Source of the DNA: Sinobaca qinghaiensis
GTDB taxonomy: Bacteria > Bacillota > Bacilli > Bacillales > Marinococcaceae
Direction of reading: 5' to 3'
NCBI RefSeq assembly: GCF_003610495.1
Contig: NZ_RAPK01000008.1
Location: 357,296 to 421,295 of the forward strand
DNA length: 64,000 nucleotides
Numbering within the stretch: position 1 is the first letter of the stretch; the number at the start of each line of letters is the position of its first letter. Position numbers and translations under genes: made by a program. The notes beneath the pieces are model-generated. The model saw nothing but the letters and a program-made list of their open reading frames with translations. It was not told the origin of the DNA and made no database searches. Below are positions 26,422 through 36,255 of the stretch, in pieces.

Positions 26422-26440
26422 TATATGCAAGTTGCATATA
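26422..26440. promoter_or_regulatory. Palindromic operator upstream of the low-GC flavin oxidoreductase
   Basis: TATATGCAA, one base, TTGCATATA: a perfect 19-base inverted repeat, 42 bases before the start codon. The regulator is not encoded next to it. Confidence 0.6.
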
Positions 26441-26589
26441 TACAAATTAAAGGTGTATCCTGCCTGTGTCAAACCAAAGTACTTTTCATGGATGGAATGC
26501 GCCGGCTTTAATCGATATTTCTGAGCCAGTCGTCTGCATTTATACGGTTCATCGAGTCACCCCTGGATGACTTGTTCTCTATTGAACAA

Positions 26590-26632
26590 AAAAACACCCC
26601 AAACATTAGATATTTCTCTAACATTTGGGGTG
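26590..26632 (-). terminator. Rho-independent terminator of glmS
   Basis: On the - strand CACCCCAAA pairs with TTTGGGGTG, inner TTAGA/TCTAA pairing, followed by seven T. Confidence 0.85.
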
Positions 26633-26672
26633 CACTATCTATCTTAAAAGTTATTTTAATCCATTTATATTC

Positions 26673-28475
26673 CTATTCTACCGTTACACTTTTCGCAAGG
26701 TTTCTTGGCTTATCCACGTCGCAGCCTCTGTGGAGGGCTGCATAATAGGAGATCAGCTGAAGCGGAATAACAGACACAAGCGGTGTCATCAGTTCGTTGA
26801 TCGTTGGTAGAACAATGCGGTCGCCGTCCTGCTTCGTGTCTTCGGTACTGATGATGCATGCGTTGGCGCCCCGTGCTTCTACTTCGCGCACGTTGCCGCG
26901 GATATTAAGGTTTGTGGCTTTCTGCGTCGTAACCGCAATAACCGGAGTTCCGTCTTCAATAAGGGCAATCGTTCCGTGTTTAAGCTCTCCTCCGGCAAAT
27001 CCTTCTGCCTGAATGTAGGAGATCTCTTTAAGCTTCAAGGCACCTTCTTGAACGACGCTGTAGTCCATAGAGCGGCCGATAAAGAAGCAGTTGCGCGTTT
27101 CGAGCAGATAATCACGGGCAATCTGTTCCATGACGTCCTTTTGGTCACACAGCACTTCCATCGCGTTTGCAATCAGGCTGAGTTCCTGGATCGCATTAAA
27201 GTCGGTCTGAATTTCCTGCGCACGGGCACTGTCCATGGCAAGAATAGAGAATACCGCCATTTGGGCTGTATAGGCCTTTGTAGAGGCTACGGCAATTTCA
27301 GGGCCTGCGTACGTGTGAAGCGTGAAATCTGCCTCACGGGAAAGCGTAGAGCCCGGTACGTTTGTAATTGTAATGGAACGGTAGCCGTTTTTCTTGGCAT
27401 TTACAAGAACGCCGCGGGAATCTGCGGTTTCGCCGCTTTGTGAAATAAAGATAAAGAGCGGATTGCTGGATAGTAATGGTTCATTATAGAGAAATTCACT
27501 GGCAATGTGTACTTCTACTGGTTTTTTTGCTACTTTTTCCAGCATTTCTTTTCCAACCAGTCCGGCATGATAGCTTGTGCCTGCGGCAATGATATAAATA
27601 CGATCCGTATCATTGATGGCGGCACGGATATTTTCATCAAGCTTAATATCTCCGGATTCATCCTGGTATTTCTGGATAATGTTACGGATAACAAAAGGCT
27701 GCTCGTCGATTTCTTTCAGCATGAAGTGGGAGTAAGTGCCTTTTTCTGTATCGCTTTCGTCAATATCGGTTGTGAAGGTGTCACGGCTGACCGGATGACC
27801 GTCCAATGTTTTTACTTTCACATTGTTCTGCGTCAGCACGACAATTTCGCCGTCCATGATTTCCATGAATTCTTTTGTTACATGAAGCATAGCCATTGCA
27901 TCAGAAGCAATAACGTTTACGCCATTCCCTACTCCAATAAGAAGCGGGCTTTTATTTTTACCAACGTAGATCACATCAGAATCATCGTTATCAATCAACG
28001 CGGTGGCGTAAGATCCTTCAAGAACGGAAAGAGTACGGCGGAATGCATCTTCAGTAGACAAGCCTTCATTTACGAAGTGCTCGACGATCTGCACAATAAC
28101 TTCTGTATCCGTATCACTTATTAGTTTTACATCCTGCAGAAATTCTTTTTTCAGCTCGTTATAGTTTTCAATAACGCCATTATGAACAATGGTAAAACGC
28201 TCAGAAGTGCTCTGGTGAGGGTGTGCATTCAGGCGGCTTGGCGGTCCGTGGGTAGCCCAGCGTGTATGGCCGATGCCGATAGTGCCGGGTGCTTCCGTAC
28301 CGACTGCTTCTTCGAGTACGGCAATGCGTCCCTGCTCCTTGTATAAATCAATGCCTTCATTTCCTACCAAAGCAATACCAGCCGAATCGTATCCGCGGTA
28401 TTCCAGCTTCTTTAAGCCTTTTAAAAGAATATCTGCTGCCTGTTCATTTCCTATATATCCTACTATTCCACACAT
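26673..28475 (-). CDS. glmS: Glutamine--fructose-6-phosphate aminotransferase GlmS
   Basis: 600 aa. The ATG at 28475 is the true start because it puts the catalytic N-terminal Cys at position 2 (MCGIVGYIG) and has TAGGAGGT nine bases upstream. N-terminal glutamine amidotransferase domain (about 2-220) with HTRWATHG and NGVIENY; then two SIS sugar-isomerase domains, with [11 protein letters not shown] in the first and ending in AKSVTVE. It makes glucosamine 6-phosphate, the first step to UDP-GlcNAc. A glmS ribozyme lies in its leader, so expression should fall when glucosamine 6-phosphate is abundant. Confidence 0.98.
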   Translation of the reverse strand: MCGIVGYIGNEQAADILLKGLKKLEYRGYDSAGIALVGNEGIDLYKEQGRIAVLEEAVGTEAPGTIGIGHTRWATHGPPSRLNAHPHQSTSERFTIVHNGVIENYNELKKEFLQDVKLISDTDTEVIVQIVEHFVNEGLSTEDAFRRTLSVLEGSYATALIDNDDSDVIYVGKNKSPLLIGVGNGVNVIASDAMAMLHVTKEFMEIMDGEIVVLTQNNVKVKTLDGHPVSRDTFTTDIDESDTEKGTYSHFMLKEIDEQPFVIRNIIQKYQDESGDIKLDENIRAAINDTDRIYIIAAGTSYHAGLVGKEMLEKVAKKPVEVHIASEFLYNEPLLSSNPLFIFISQSGETADSRGVLVNAKKNGYRSITITNVPGSTLSREADFTLHTYAGPEIAVASTKAYTAQMAVFSILAMDSARAQEIQTDFNAIQELSLIANAMEVLCDQKDVMEQIARDYLLETRNCFFIGRSMDYSVVQEGALKLKEISYIQAEGFAGGELKHGTIALIEDGTPVIAVTTQKATNLNIRGNVREVEARGANACIISTEDTKQDGDRIVLPTINELMTPLVSVIPLQLISYYAALHRGCDVDKPRNLAKSVTVE

Positions 28476-28494
28476 ATAATCATGACCTCCTAAG

Positions 28495-28537
28495 GCGGGC
28501 CACAGCATGTACCTCGGGGCTGCAAGCTGTGCCCCGC
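28495..28537 (-). promoter_or_regulatory. Hairpin between the ribozyme and the glmS ribosome binding site
   Basis: GCGGG-CACAGC type arms at 28526-28537 and 28495-28506 pair over 12 positions with one mismatch, ending four bases before TTAGGAGGT. A shorter CGGGGC/GCCCCG stem uses part of the same left arm, so the two structures exclude each other. Confidence 0.5.
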
Positions 28538-28559
28538 TCTTTTCTTTTTATTAGTTTTG

Positions 28560-28720
28560 GCGGCTTGTGCAGAAGGACGTTGTGCAAAGAGTTGCCTCCT
28601 TGTTTTAATCCTGCTGCTGACGATTGTGCCGGACAACCGGGAGGCATCCGCCGATGCTCGATGAACCTCCTCCTCGTCAACTGTTCGTGTTGTTCTCCGT
28701 ACGGAACAGTTCAGGCGCTG
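28560..28720 (-). ncRNA. glmS ribozyme (glucosamine-6-phosphate-activated)
   Basis: On the - strand the leader contains the hallmark order: cleavage site A/GCGCCTGAAC at 28719/28718, P1 stem AACTGTTC...GAACAGTT, then GACGAGGAGGAGGTTCATCG, CGGCGGATGCCTCCCGG and CACAATCG, then the AACAAGGAGGC pseudoknot arm. These match the known B. subtilis core closely. Glucosamine 6-phosphate acts as cofactor for self-cleavage, which lowers glmS mRNA. The 3' boundary is approximate. Confidence 0.93.
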
Positions 28721-28854
28721 TAGTATGCGGTTTTCTCTATCCCCCTGTTCGTTAAATAGAATCATGGTTATCTTACTATCTTTTCCCATATAATGCAATA
28801 TCTTTTTAAAAAGAAGTAATAAGTAAAGTATCGACAACCCATCCCATTAGACGC

Positions 28855-28900
28855 GAAAAAAGAATCCGGGTTACAGTTTTTCTGTAATTTTCCGGATTCT
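28855..28900 (-). terminator. Rho-independent terminator of the amylase gene
   Basis: On the - strand AGAATCCGG pairs with CCGGATTCT, with inner TTACAG/CTGTAA pairing, followed by six T. Confidence 0.85.
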
Positions 28901-28907
28901 ACTGTTT

Positions 28908-30365
28908 TTATTCGTCAGGTGTGGCCCAAACACTTACACTTTCTCCCATGACAGGAAAAGAAGCCGTACCATCTTCTTCGATGATAATTTCGTCCTTGCA
29001 GTTACGGGTATAGTCGACCCACGCCTCGCCGGCATGCTCTTCTCCTACATTCATGGTTAAACTGTTATCCCCTTCATTGGAAATAACTACGGCGCAGCCG
29101 GATCCTTCCATTTCTTCTGTTCCCCGGCGGACCCAGCCGATCAGGTTCGCTTCTTCAAAATAGTCTTCCTGTTCTCCGTAGGCTTTGTTTTTACGAACAT
29201 AAAGAAGCGGATCAATAGCCTCTGCTTTTCCTTCTTCCGGAGCAGGTCCGTTGATGCCGAAATAATCTCCGTAAAATACGCAAGGATAGCCGTCTTCTCT
29301 TAATAAAATTAACGCATAGGCGCTCTGTTTAAACGGCTCTTCCACCCATGATTCCAGTGATTCTTCAGGCTGGGAATCATGATTATCCACAAACGTTACC
29401 GCATGCATCGGGTGGGACTTCACGAGCGTGTCCTCAAATATTTCCCGCAGGTCATAGTCTGCCCCGGCATTGGAAGCATTGTGCAGATTAAAGTGGAGCG
29501 ATACATCAAACAGGTCGATCTTATAATCAATGTTATCCAGAAAAGCCTGGCATTCTGCTAAATCAGAGAGCCAGAATTCCCCGACAATATAAAAGTCTTC
29601 GCCGCCGTGCTCCATCGCCTGCTCGGCAAATTCCTTCACAAAATCATAGTTTATATGTTTAATTGCATCCAAACGGTAGCCGTCGACCTCTAAAGTATCC
29701 GTCAGCCATTTGCTCCAGGAGATCATTTCTTCTCTGACTTCCGGATTATTGTAGTCATAGTTTGCAAACATGAGAAAGTCATAGTTTCCAAATTCATCCG
29801 CTACATTCTCATTCCAGGCCTTATCTTCTCCAAGAATACGGAATATGCCTTCTTCATCGTCGCTTGCATTATAATCTGTACCGTTAAAATGCGTGTAGTT
29901 CCATTTGAAATCGGAATGGGTGTCCCCGCGTCCCGGAAACGTAAATTTCGTCCAGCCTTCCATTTCAAAAGGCTCTCCTATGTCTTCGTTTCGGTTCTCT
30001 TCGTTTACTTTTACTACTTCAAATGTTTCTTTTTCATCCGCTGCCGCTTTATGGTTCATAACAACATCGGCATAAACGCAGATGTCGTGCTCATGACAGG
30101 AGGCAATGGCTTCGAGAAGCTCTTCTTTTGTGCCGTATTTCGTCCGTATCGATCCCTTTTGGTCAAATTCCCCCAGGTCATACAGGTCGTATACTCCATA
30201 TCCGTTATCATCAGGTGTTTCTGATTTAGCCGCAGGAGGAATCCAAACAGAATCGATTCCGTTTTCCTTCAGCATTGAAGCCATTTCCTTAAGCCTGTTC
30301 CAATGGGCGCCATCTGCTTCCAGGTGCCATTCAAAAAACTGCATCATTGTGTGATTTTTCTTCAT
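28908..30365 (-). CDS. Cytoplasmic alpha-amylase (GH13)
   Basis: 485 aa from the ATG at 30365 with GGAGAAG five bases upstream; a longer frame starting at 30395 lacks a ribosome binding site. No signal peptide, so it acts in the cytoplasm. The four GH13 motifs are intact: DVVMNH (100-105), GYRLDAIKH with nucleophile D233, GEF with acid E263 and FVDNHD with D330. The close MMQFFEWHLEADG start fits the GH13_5 liquefying-type/AmyA family, here intracellular and probably cutting imported maltodextrin or storage glucan. It interrupts the glmM-glmS neighbourhood. Confidence 0.93.
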   Translation of the reverse strand: MKKNHTMMQFFEWHLEADGAHWNRLKEMASMLKENGIDSVWIPPAAKSETPDDNGYGVYDLYDLGEFDQKGSIRTKYGTKEELLEAIASCHEHDICVYADVVMNHKAAADEKETFEVVKVNEENRNEDIGEPFEMEGWTKFTFPGRGDTHSDFKWNYTHFNGTDYNASDDEEGIFRILGEDKAWNENVADEFGNYDFLMFANYDYNNPEVREEMISWSKWLTDTLEVDGYRLDAIKHINYDFVKEFAEQAMEHGGEDFYIVGEFWLSDLAECQAFLDNIDYKIDLFDVSLHFNLHNASNAGADYDLREIFEDTLVKSHPMHAVTFVDNHDSQPEESLESWVEEPFKQSAYALILLREDGYPCVFYGDYFGINGPAPEEGKAEAIDPLLYVRKNKAYGEQEDYFEEANLIGWVRRGTEEMEGSGCAVVISNEGDNSLTMNVGEEHAGEAWVDYTRNCKDEIIIEEDGTASFPVMGESVSVWATPDE

Positions 30366-30437
30366 GTTCACTTCTCCTATGATTAATTTTTCCATTAGAC
30401 AGCTTATCGGATTCTTAAAAAAAAGAATCTTATCCCA

Positions 30438-30469
30438 TAAAAAGGCTGAAGCCGGTTTGCGGCTTCAGC
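30438..30469 (-). terminator. Rho-independent hairpin upstream of the amylase gene
   Basis: GCTGAAGCC (30445-30453) pairs with GGCTTCAGC (30461-30469). On the - strand it is followed by TTTTTATGG. Together with the next hairpin it separates uppP from the amylase gene. Confidence 0.6.
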
Positions 30470-30544
30470 TGCCGTTTTATGAGAAAAAATGATTCTATTC
30501 TTATAGATTACCCTAAATATCATCCCGCCGAAACCTGCTGCGGT

Positions 30545-30578
30545 TAAAAAATACCTGTAAGCGCATGCTTACAGGTAT
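30545..30578. terminator. Rho-independent terminator of uppP
   Basis: ATACCTGTAAGC (30551-30562) pairs with GCTTACAGGTAT (30567-30578) over a four-base loop; T-run on the - strand side. Confidence 0.85.
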
Positions 30579-30602
30579 TTTTCCTGGCATATTTTCTGTC
30601 AA

Positions 30603-31415
30603 TTACCCGATAAATAAAAGAACCAGGGCACCGACAATAAAGCAGTAGATCGCAAAATACTTTAGATTTCCTTTTGCCATAATATTCATAAACCATTTTA
30701 AAGAGATGTAGGAGGTAATAATAGAAGCAATAAAGGCCACCAGGTAATTCAACCACATATCAGGCAGGTTTTCACCCAAAATAGTATCAAGGGATAAAAC
30801 GGTCGTCCCAATGCTGATCGGAATGTAAAGCAGAAACGAGAAACGAAGCGCCGTTTCCTGTTTTGTGCCCAACAGCATAGCAGCTACAATAGTCGCTCCA
30901 GAACGGCTGATACCCGGAATCAAAGCCACTGCCTGAGCCAGACCAATAATAACGGCATCTTTCCAGTTCAGCTGGCCGTCGTTTCTGCTGCCCCGCAGAT
31001 TACGGATAATCCACAGTGCAAATCCAGTAACAATCAGCGTGGCGCCGACAATCCATACTTTATCAAGCTCGGATTCAATATAGTCTCCAAGCGTCAGTCC
31101 TATCACGCCCGCCGGTATTGTTGCGATAACCAGATACAAAATAAAATCAAAGTCATCCCGCGCAGCAGCTTTTCTCGTCGTTACGTAAGTGATGCCATTT
31201 GCTGCGAGTTTAACGATATCATGCCAATAGACAACCAGTACGGCAATCAATGATCCAAAATTAACAAGCACAAGAAATTCGAGCCCTGTGTTGCCAAGTC
31301 CGATTAACTCCTGAACAATAACAAGGTGTCCGCTGGAGGAAATCGGGATTGGTTCGGTAATCCCCTGAAAAAGCCCTAGAAATAAATATTTAAGAAGCGT
31401 CCATATATCCTGCAT
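30603..31415 (-). CDS. uppP: Undecaprenyl-diphosphatase UppP (BacA)
   Basis: 270 aa from the ATG at 31415, with AAAGGATG nine bases upstream; the in-frame ATG at 31427 lies inside the ribosome binding site. It is a multi-helix membrane protein with the family motifs [19 protein letters not shown] near the N terminus and [17 protein letters not shown] in the middle. It recycles undecaprenyl pyrophosphate to the lipid carrier used for peptidoglycan and teichoic acids. It lies 25 bases after zupT on the same strand, so the two are probably co-transcribed. Confidence 0.95.
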   Translation of the reverse strand: MQDIWTLLKYLFLGLFQGITEPIPISSSGHLVIVQELIGLGNTGLEFLVLVNFGSLIAVLVVYWHDIVKLAANGITYVTTRKAAARDDFDFILYLVIATIPAGVIGLTLGDYIESELDKVWIVGATLIVTGFALWIIRNLRGSRNDGQLNWKDAVIIGLAQAVALIPGISRSGATIVAAMLLGTKQETALRFSFLLYIPISIGTTVLSLDTILGENLPDMWLNYLVAFIASIITSYISLKWFMNIMAKGNLKYFAIYCFIVGALVLLFIG

Positions 31416-31440
31416 ATCACTGAACATCCTTTGTAGGTTA

Positions 31441-32250
31441 TTAGATAAATAAAAGCAGGCTGACAGCCATTACGGCCATACCGGCGATCAGTCCATAAAT
31501 TGGAAGGTGTGTTTCGTCATACCGCTTTGCGGCCGGCAGAAGCTCATCCAATGAAATGAAAACCATAATCCCTGCCACCCCGGCAAACATAACGCCGAAC
31601 GTCACGTCGTTTAAAAAAGGCATTAAAAATAAAAAGGCAATAATTGCACCAAGCGGCTCGGACAGCCCGGATAAAAAAGACAGTTTGAACGCTTTGCGTT
31701 TGCTTCCCGTAGCAAAATAAATAGGCACCGATACAGCAATCCCTTCCGGAATATTATGTATCGCAATCGCTACAGCAATGGCTATCCCAAGCGTCGGATC
31801 CTCAAGAGCTGAAGCAAATGTGGCTATCCCTTCCGGGAAGTTATGAATCGCAATCGCAAGAGCCGTGAACGTTCCCATTTTCAGAAGATCCGGCTCTTCT
31901 CTTGACCGGTTGACCGCAGACATATCCTCTACACGTTTTAATTCATGGGGATTTCCCTGCTTAGGTATCAGCCTGTCAATCGCCGCAATCAAAAGCATTC
32001 CTCCAAAAAAACCACCAGCAGTAGACCACTGCCCGCCCACATTTCCAAGAGCGCTTACGAGTGATTCCTGGGCCTTCACATATATTTCAATCATGGAGAT
32101 ATAAATCATCACGCCTGCGGAAAATCCAAGCGAGACGGAAAGAAATTTTGTATTTGTCGTGGAAGTAAAGAAAGCCAGAAAGCTTCCTATTCCTGTAGCC
32201 AGGCCTGCCATAAGTGTCAGCGCAAGGGCAAAGAGGACATTTTCCGGCAC
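31441..32250 (-). CDS. zupT: ZIP-family metal transporter (ZupT-like)
   Basis: 269 aa, GTG start at 32250 after AAAAGGAGG. Eight membrane helices. The metal path carries the paired motifs [12 protein letters not shown] and [12 protein letters not shown], and GLSEPLGA in the following helix, as in ZupT/ZIP proteins that import Zn, Fe or Mn. A cytosolic loop between the third and fourth helices holds [22 protein letters not shown]. First gene of a pair with uppP. No Zur or Fur site is seen just upstream. Confidence 0.92.
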   Translation of the reverse strand: MPENVLFALALTLMAGLATGIGSFLAFFTSTTNTKFLSVSLGFSAGVMIYISMIEIYVKAQESLVSALGNVGGQWSTAGGFFGGMLLIAAIDRLIPKQGNPHELKRVEDMSAVNRSREEPDLLKMGTFTALAIAIHNFPEGIATFASALEDPTLGIAIAVAIAIHNIPEGIAVSVPIYFATGSKRKAFKLSFLSGLSEPLGAIIAFLFLMPFLNDVTFGVMFAGVAGIMVFISLDELLPAAKRYDETHLPIYGLIAGMAVMAVSLLLFI

Positions 32251-32356
32251 GTTTGGCTCCTCCTTTTAAAATAAAATAAGTTATTTCAGCGATGAACAGG
32301 AGGCATTCCAAAAAACACCTCAGGCATTCAGGCCCAAGATGCTTTTGGAGAAGCGT

Positions 32357-33706
32357 TTATGCCCTCTGGGTTCCCATGTGTTCTTCTACCACACTTGCTA
32401 TTTCTTCTACGTAACGATTGCATAATTCCTTTGTTTCGGCTTCTGCCATTACCCGTACAAGCGACTCTGTACCGGAAGGACGGACAAGAATACGTCCATT
32501 GCCGTTCATTTCTTTTTCTGCTTTATCAATAGCTTCTTTCACATGTGGATTGGAAGCTACTTCGTGTTTATTGTGGACTCTCACGTTGATAAGCTTCTGC
32601 GGAAAAATTTCCATTTCGGAAGCAAGTTCAGACAGCTTCTTTCCGGTCGATTTCATAATATCAACCAGCTGAAGCGCTGACAGCATGCCATCCCCTGTTG
32701 TAATATGATCAAGGAAAATCAGATGTCCGGACTGCTCACCGCCAAGACTGAAACCGCCTTTACGCATTTCCTCCATAACATAACGGTCGCCTACTGCAGT
32801 TTTTTTCGTTTCAATGCCGATTTTTTCCAGTGCTTTATACAAGCCCAGATTGCTCATTACTGTAGTAACCAGTGTATTCTCGGTAAGTCTGTTTTCCTGC
32901 TTAAGATGCTTGGCACAAATATACATAATCTGATCGCCGTCTACAAGCGTTCCTTTTTCGTCCACTGCGATTAAACGATCTGCGTCTCCGTCAAATGCAA
33001 GCCCGATATCTGCTCCTTTTTCTTTAACAAAAGCAGCTAAACCTTCCGGATGCGTAGATCCTACGTTATCATTGATATTCAATCCGTCCGGGTTGTTGCC
33101 CATAGTGGAAATATCCGCTTCCAGATCTGCAAACAGGTGCGGCGCGAGCGATGAAGCAGCTCCATGAGCACAATCCAAAGCGACATGCAGTCCTGCAAAA
33201 TCTTCATTAATCGTTTGTTTTAGGAAGTGGATATACTTTTGTCCGCCTTCAAAATAGTCATTGACGATACCAAGATCTTTTCCTGTTGGGCGCGGAAGAG
33301 TATCCTCCCCGTCCAAAAGTACCTCTATCTCGGCTTCCTGAGCATCTGTAAGCTTAAAGCCGTCGGAACCAAAAAATTTAATGCCGTTGTCTTCTACTGG
33401 ATTGTGGGAAGCTGATATCATAACGCCTGCCTGCGCGCTGAGGGCTTTTGTTAAGTAAGCGACTCCGGGCGTTGAAACTACGCCAAGCCTCATTACTTCT
33501 GCTCCGATGGAAAGAAGGCCTGCAACTAGTGCTCCTTCAAGCATTTCACCTGAAATGCGGGTATCTCTTCCAATAAGTACTTTAGGATTTTCCGTTTCTT
33601 TTGTAAGTACATATCCGCCGGCGCGGCCGATACGAAAAGCGAGTTCCGGTGACAGCTCTGTGTTGGCTACCCCTCTTACACCATCCGTTCCAAAATATTT
33701 ACCCAT
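32357..33706 (-). CDS. glmM: Phosphoglucosamine mutase GlmM
   Basis: 449 aa. It converts glucosamine 6-phosphate to glucosamine 1-phosphate for UDP-GlcNAc synthesis. Phosphoserine S100 lies in [15 protein letters not shown], the metal loop DGDADR at about 241, and the C-terminal phosphate-binding RPSGTE. The start follows GAAGGAGAG and overlaps the cdaR stop by eight bases, so translation is coupled. In Bacilli CdaR and GlmM both bind CdaA, and GlmM inhibits it, so this gene order reflects a physical complex. Confidence 0.97.
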   Translation of the reverse strand: MGKYFGTDGVRGVANTELSPELAFRIGRAGGYVLTKETENPKVLIGRDTRISGEMLEGALVAGLLSIGAEVMRLGVVSTPGVAYLTKALSAQAGVMISASHNPVEDNGIKFFGSDGFKLTDAQEAEIEVLLDGEDTLPRPTGKDLGIVNDYFEGGQKYIHFLKQTINEDFAGLHVALDCAHGAASSLAPHLFADLEADISTMGNNPDGLNINDNVGSTHPEGLAAFVKEKGADIGLAFDGDADRLIAVDEKGTLVDGDQIMYICAKHLKQENRLTENTLVTTVMSNLGLYKALEKIGIETKKTAVGDRYVMEEMRKGGFSLGGEQSGHLIFLDHITTGDGMLSALQLVDIMKSTGKKLSELASEMEIFPQKLINVRVHNKHEVASNPHVKEAIDKAEKEMNGNGRILVRPSGTESLVRVMAEAETKELCNRYVEEIASVVEEHMGTQRA

Positions 33707-35264
33707 TATCTATCTCTCCTTCATTTTCGTTTTCATTTTCCGTTTGATTTATCTCTGCACTGCCCGTAGGATCTGAATTGTTTTCGCTGCTTTCTACTCC
33801 ATTGGAGCCGTCATCCGGTTCTTCTGTAGTATCGGGTTCTTCCGGAGATTCTTCCACTGGATTTTCTTCTTCCGGCTGCTCTGGAGAAGGCTCAGACTGC
33901 GGTTCATCCGGACTTGCCGGATCGGCTGGATCCGCCTCCGGCGTTTCAGATTCCGTTTCGGCATCGTCCGGATTTTCCGGCTCTTCAGCACCGCCTCCGG
34001 ATTCTTCATTACTTTCTACAGTCGAAAGCGTCACTTCAGAGGACTCAGGAAAAACTTCTATATTATCCGGACCGGATACCTGCAGTGTCAAGGTTTTGGC
34101 TTCGCCGGCTTCTGTACTTCCACCTTCCTGCCAGTCTGCACTCAAAGAAATATCCCCGGCATTAAGGCCGTCAACCGAATCAGCCGTTCCTTCTACTGAT
34201 ACGTTCATGGCTCCGTCTGCCGGAGACTCCCACTGTACTGTTCGTCCTTCCGGAACATTTTCAATGTTTATAGGAATATTGGAGAAGGCGGCTGTCCCGC
34301 CTTCTCCCACTTCCACTTCTACGTCTATCGTTTCCGGCTGTACAGCCTCGACTCCTTCAGGAAGGGGGATATCGACTTCTATCGTTCCGCCTTCTTCGCC
34401 GATGGCTGATAAATCAACAGGTACTTCAATTGTATTCAGACTATCCAATACGTCCTGAGGCGCTGAAACCAGCGCTTCTTCCTGTGAAGGAGTCAGGGCA
34501 GCAACGCTCGCTCCATTCTCCGGTGTTCCTTCTCTTATAAGAGTAATCGGCAGTTCTGCGGACGTTCCGCCTTCGTCTCCCATTGTTACATTTACAGCCT
34601 CGGGCTCTATTTGAATATCAAGTTCATTTCCCTGGTTATCGTAGGCGATTACTTCCTTTTCGCCTTCAATAGTATTGGCGGCTCCCGACACGTCAACAAA
34701 TACGGAGACCTCATTTATACTTTCATGCACACTGGAACCAGCCTGAATGTCCACACTGCCGGGATTAACTGAGAAATCATCTGTTTGATAAGTTTCTTCC
34801 GTATCGTCTTCGTTTGTTAATTCTACTTCTACCGGATAAGACATTGTTTCCAGCTCTTCTACCACTACCGTAGCATACTCCGGAGAAACAGATACTTCAA
34901 GATCCGCCGGAAAATTCCTATTTTCAATCGGTACCTGATGCTCTCCCGGGCCAAGATCTTCAGCATTCACAAACACTTCATGAGAAGTGTTGGAAAGCTG
35001 AAATAAGGTAAGGGAGGTTTGAGAGCCGGAAAGCTGAACGATCAGATCATCCGGCGTGGTTGCCGTCGCGGAATAACTTTCCTCATCATAGTCCACAACT
35101 AATTCTACATCTTCCAGTTCTACCGTGCTGTCTTCACGATCCGGCAGTACACTTGCCTGATTGCTTACATTGTTATTCATATTAACCATCATAAACAGCA
35201 TGATGGCAATGCACAGGGATATAAAACGGACAAACCATTTATTGCTGAACATATTATCCATCAT
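33699..35264 (-). CDS. cdaR: CdaA regulator CdaR (YbbR domains)
   Basis: 521 aa from the ATG at 35264, with GGGGGAG nine bases upstream and only two bases after the cdaA stop. One N-terminal membrane helix ([20 protein letters not shown]) is followed by about four extracytoplasmic YbbR repeats (each with an SVDIQAGSS- or NVTMGDEG-type strand). The last 110 residues are a low-complexity tail rich in E, P, S and D. CdaR binds and tunes the diadenylate cyclase CdaA. The long acidic tail is unusual and could be an adaptation to salty conditions (inference). Confidence 0.93.
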   Translation of the reverse strand: MMDNMFSNKWFVRFISLCIAIMLFMMVNMNNNVSNQASVLPDREDSTVELEDVELVVDYDEESYSATATTPDDLIVQLSGSQTSLTLFQLSNTSHEVFVNAEDLGPGEHQVPIENRNFPADLEVSVSPEYATVVVEELETMSYPVEVELTNEDDTEETYQTDDFSVNPGSVDIQAGSSVHESINEVSVFVDVSGAANTIEGEKEVIAYDNQGNELDIQIEPEAVNVTMGDEGGTSAELPITLIREGTPENGASVAALTPSQEEALVSAPQDVLDSLNTIEVPVDLSAIGEEGGTIEVDIPLPEGVEAVQPETIDVEVEVGEGGTAAFSNIPINIENVPEGRTVQWESPADGAMNVSVEGTADSVDGLNAGDISLSADWQEGGSTEAGEAKTLTLQVSGPDNIEVFPESSEVTLSTVESNEESGGGAEEPENPDDAETESETPEADPADPASPDEPQSEPSPEQPEEENPVEESPEEPDTTEEPDDGSNGVESSENNSDPTGSAEINQTENENENEGEIDNG

Positions 35265-35266
35265 AA

Positions 35267-36079
35267 TTAGGATCTCCCCCACTGCCACAAACTACTGCTG
35301 TGACGATCATCGGAAATAAGTTCTTTTTCCAGCATGGCAAGAAGCGTATCCTCGTCTAAATTACGATGGAGCTCCCCGTTTTTGGTTACCGACACGCTTC
35401 CGGTTTCCTCCGACACTACTACCGTCAGACAGTCTGTAACCTCGCTGATACCCAGTGCAGCTCTGTGCCTGGTTCCAAGTTCTTTCGAAATAAAAGGATT
35501 TTCAGACAGCGGCAGGTAACAGGCAGCCGCTGCAATTTCATTGTTGCGCATAATCAGCGCTCCATCGTGCAAAGGGGCGTTTGGAATAAAAATATTAATG
35601 AGCAGCTCCGAGGTAATCGCAGCATTCATCGGAATGCCTGTTTCTACATAATCATTCATTCCCGTCTCTTTTTCAATAGAAATTAATGCGCCGATCCGCC
35701 GCTTGGACATATACCGCACAGATTTAGTAATCGCGTCCACTGTTTTCCGTGAACTTTCCTCTGTAGGCATTAAAGCACGTCCAAATAACCTGCCTCTTCC
35801 GAGCTGTTCGAGCGCTCTTCTAAGCTCCGGCTGAAAAATAATAATAATAGCCAGAAGCCCGTATGTAACAGCTTGGGACATAATCCACTGCAATGTTCTC
35901 AGGCCAAATACACTGCTTAAAAACCATATAATAAGAATAAATAAGATCCCTTTGACGAGCTGAACAGCTCTTGTTCCCCTAATTACGGTAATTAATTTAT
36001 ATAATACGTAGGCAACAAGCACAATGTCCACTACTGCGCCAAGGGTTCGCAACAGGTTAAAATCCTCTCCAAAAAACAT
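35267..36079 (-). CDS. cdaA: Diadenylate cyclase CdaA
   Basis: 270 aa from the ATG at 36079, with GGAGG eight bases upstream; the in-frame ATG at 36094 overlaps that site. Three N-terminal membrane helices (about 5-70), then the DAC (DisA_N) domain with the catalytic DGALIMRN and RHRAALGISE motifs. It joins two ATP to make c-di-AMP, which controls potassium uptake, turgor and wall homeostasis. First gene of cdaA-cdaR-glmM. Two promoters lie upstream, one of ECF type. Confidence 0.96.
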   Translation of the reverse strand: MFFGEDFNLLRTLGAVVDIVLVAYVLYKLITVIRGTRAVQLVKGILFILIIWFLSSVFGLRTLQWIMSQAVTYGLLAIIIIFQPELRRALEQLGRGRLFGRALMPTEESSRKTVDAITKSVRYMSKRRIGALISIEKETGMNDYVETGIPMNAAITSELLINIFIPNAPLHDGALIMRNNEIAAAACYLPLSENPFISKELGTRHRAALGISEVTDCLTVVVSEETGSVSVTKNGELHRNLDEDTLLAMLEKELISDDRHSSSLWQWGRS

Positions 36080-36127
36080 GCGCTTTTCCTCCATTTTTGT
36101 CTAGCGAAAAAAGAAAACAACAGATCC

Positions 36128-36136
36128 ATTATAGCA
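36128..36136 (-). promoter_or_regulatory. Extended -10 sigma-A promoter of cdaA
   Basis: On the - strand TGCTATAAT: a perfect TATAAT (36133-36128) preceded by TG one base away. No good -35 is seen, which is usual for extended -10 promoters. Confidence 0.6.
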
Positions 36137-36199
36137 TAAGTTCTCTATTGTTCTTCTCGAAAAACGACAGTGGTTTTTTCTTTTTCTGAAGTAGGTATA

Positions 36200-36226
36200 G
36201 ACGTTCTTCATTCCATATTCGTTTCA
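36200..36226 (-). promoter_or_regulatory. ECF-sigma promoter of cdaA (sigma-M/X/W class)
   Basis: On the - strand TGAAAC (36226-36221), 17-base spacer, CGTC (36203-36200). The TGAAAC -35 is shared by envelope-stress ECF factors of Bacillus, and CGTC is typical of sigma-M and sigma-X. Confidence 0.65.
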
Positions 36227-36255
36227 CTGCCGAAGAAAAAACAGCACATTTGATT

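Noticed and set aside
28476-28508. GlmS starting at an ATG 33 bases earlier
   Set aside because: GlmS needs Cys at position 2 after Met removal; only the ATG at 28475 gives that, and the longer frame contains the ribosome binding site.
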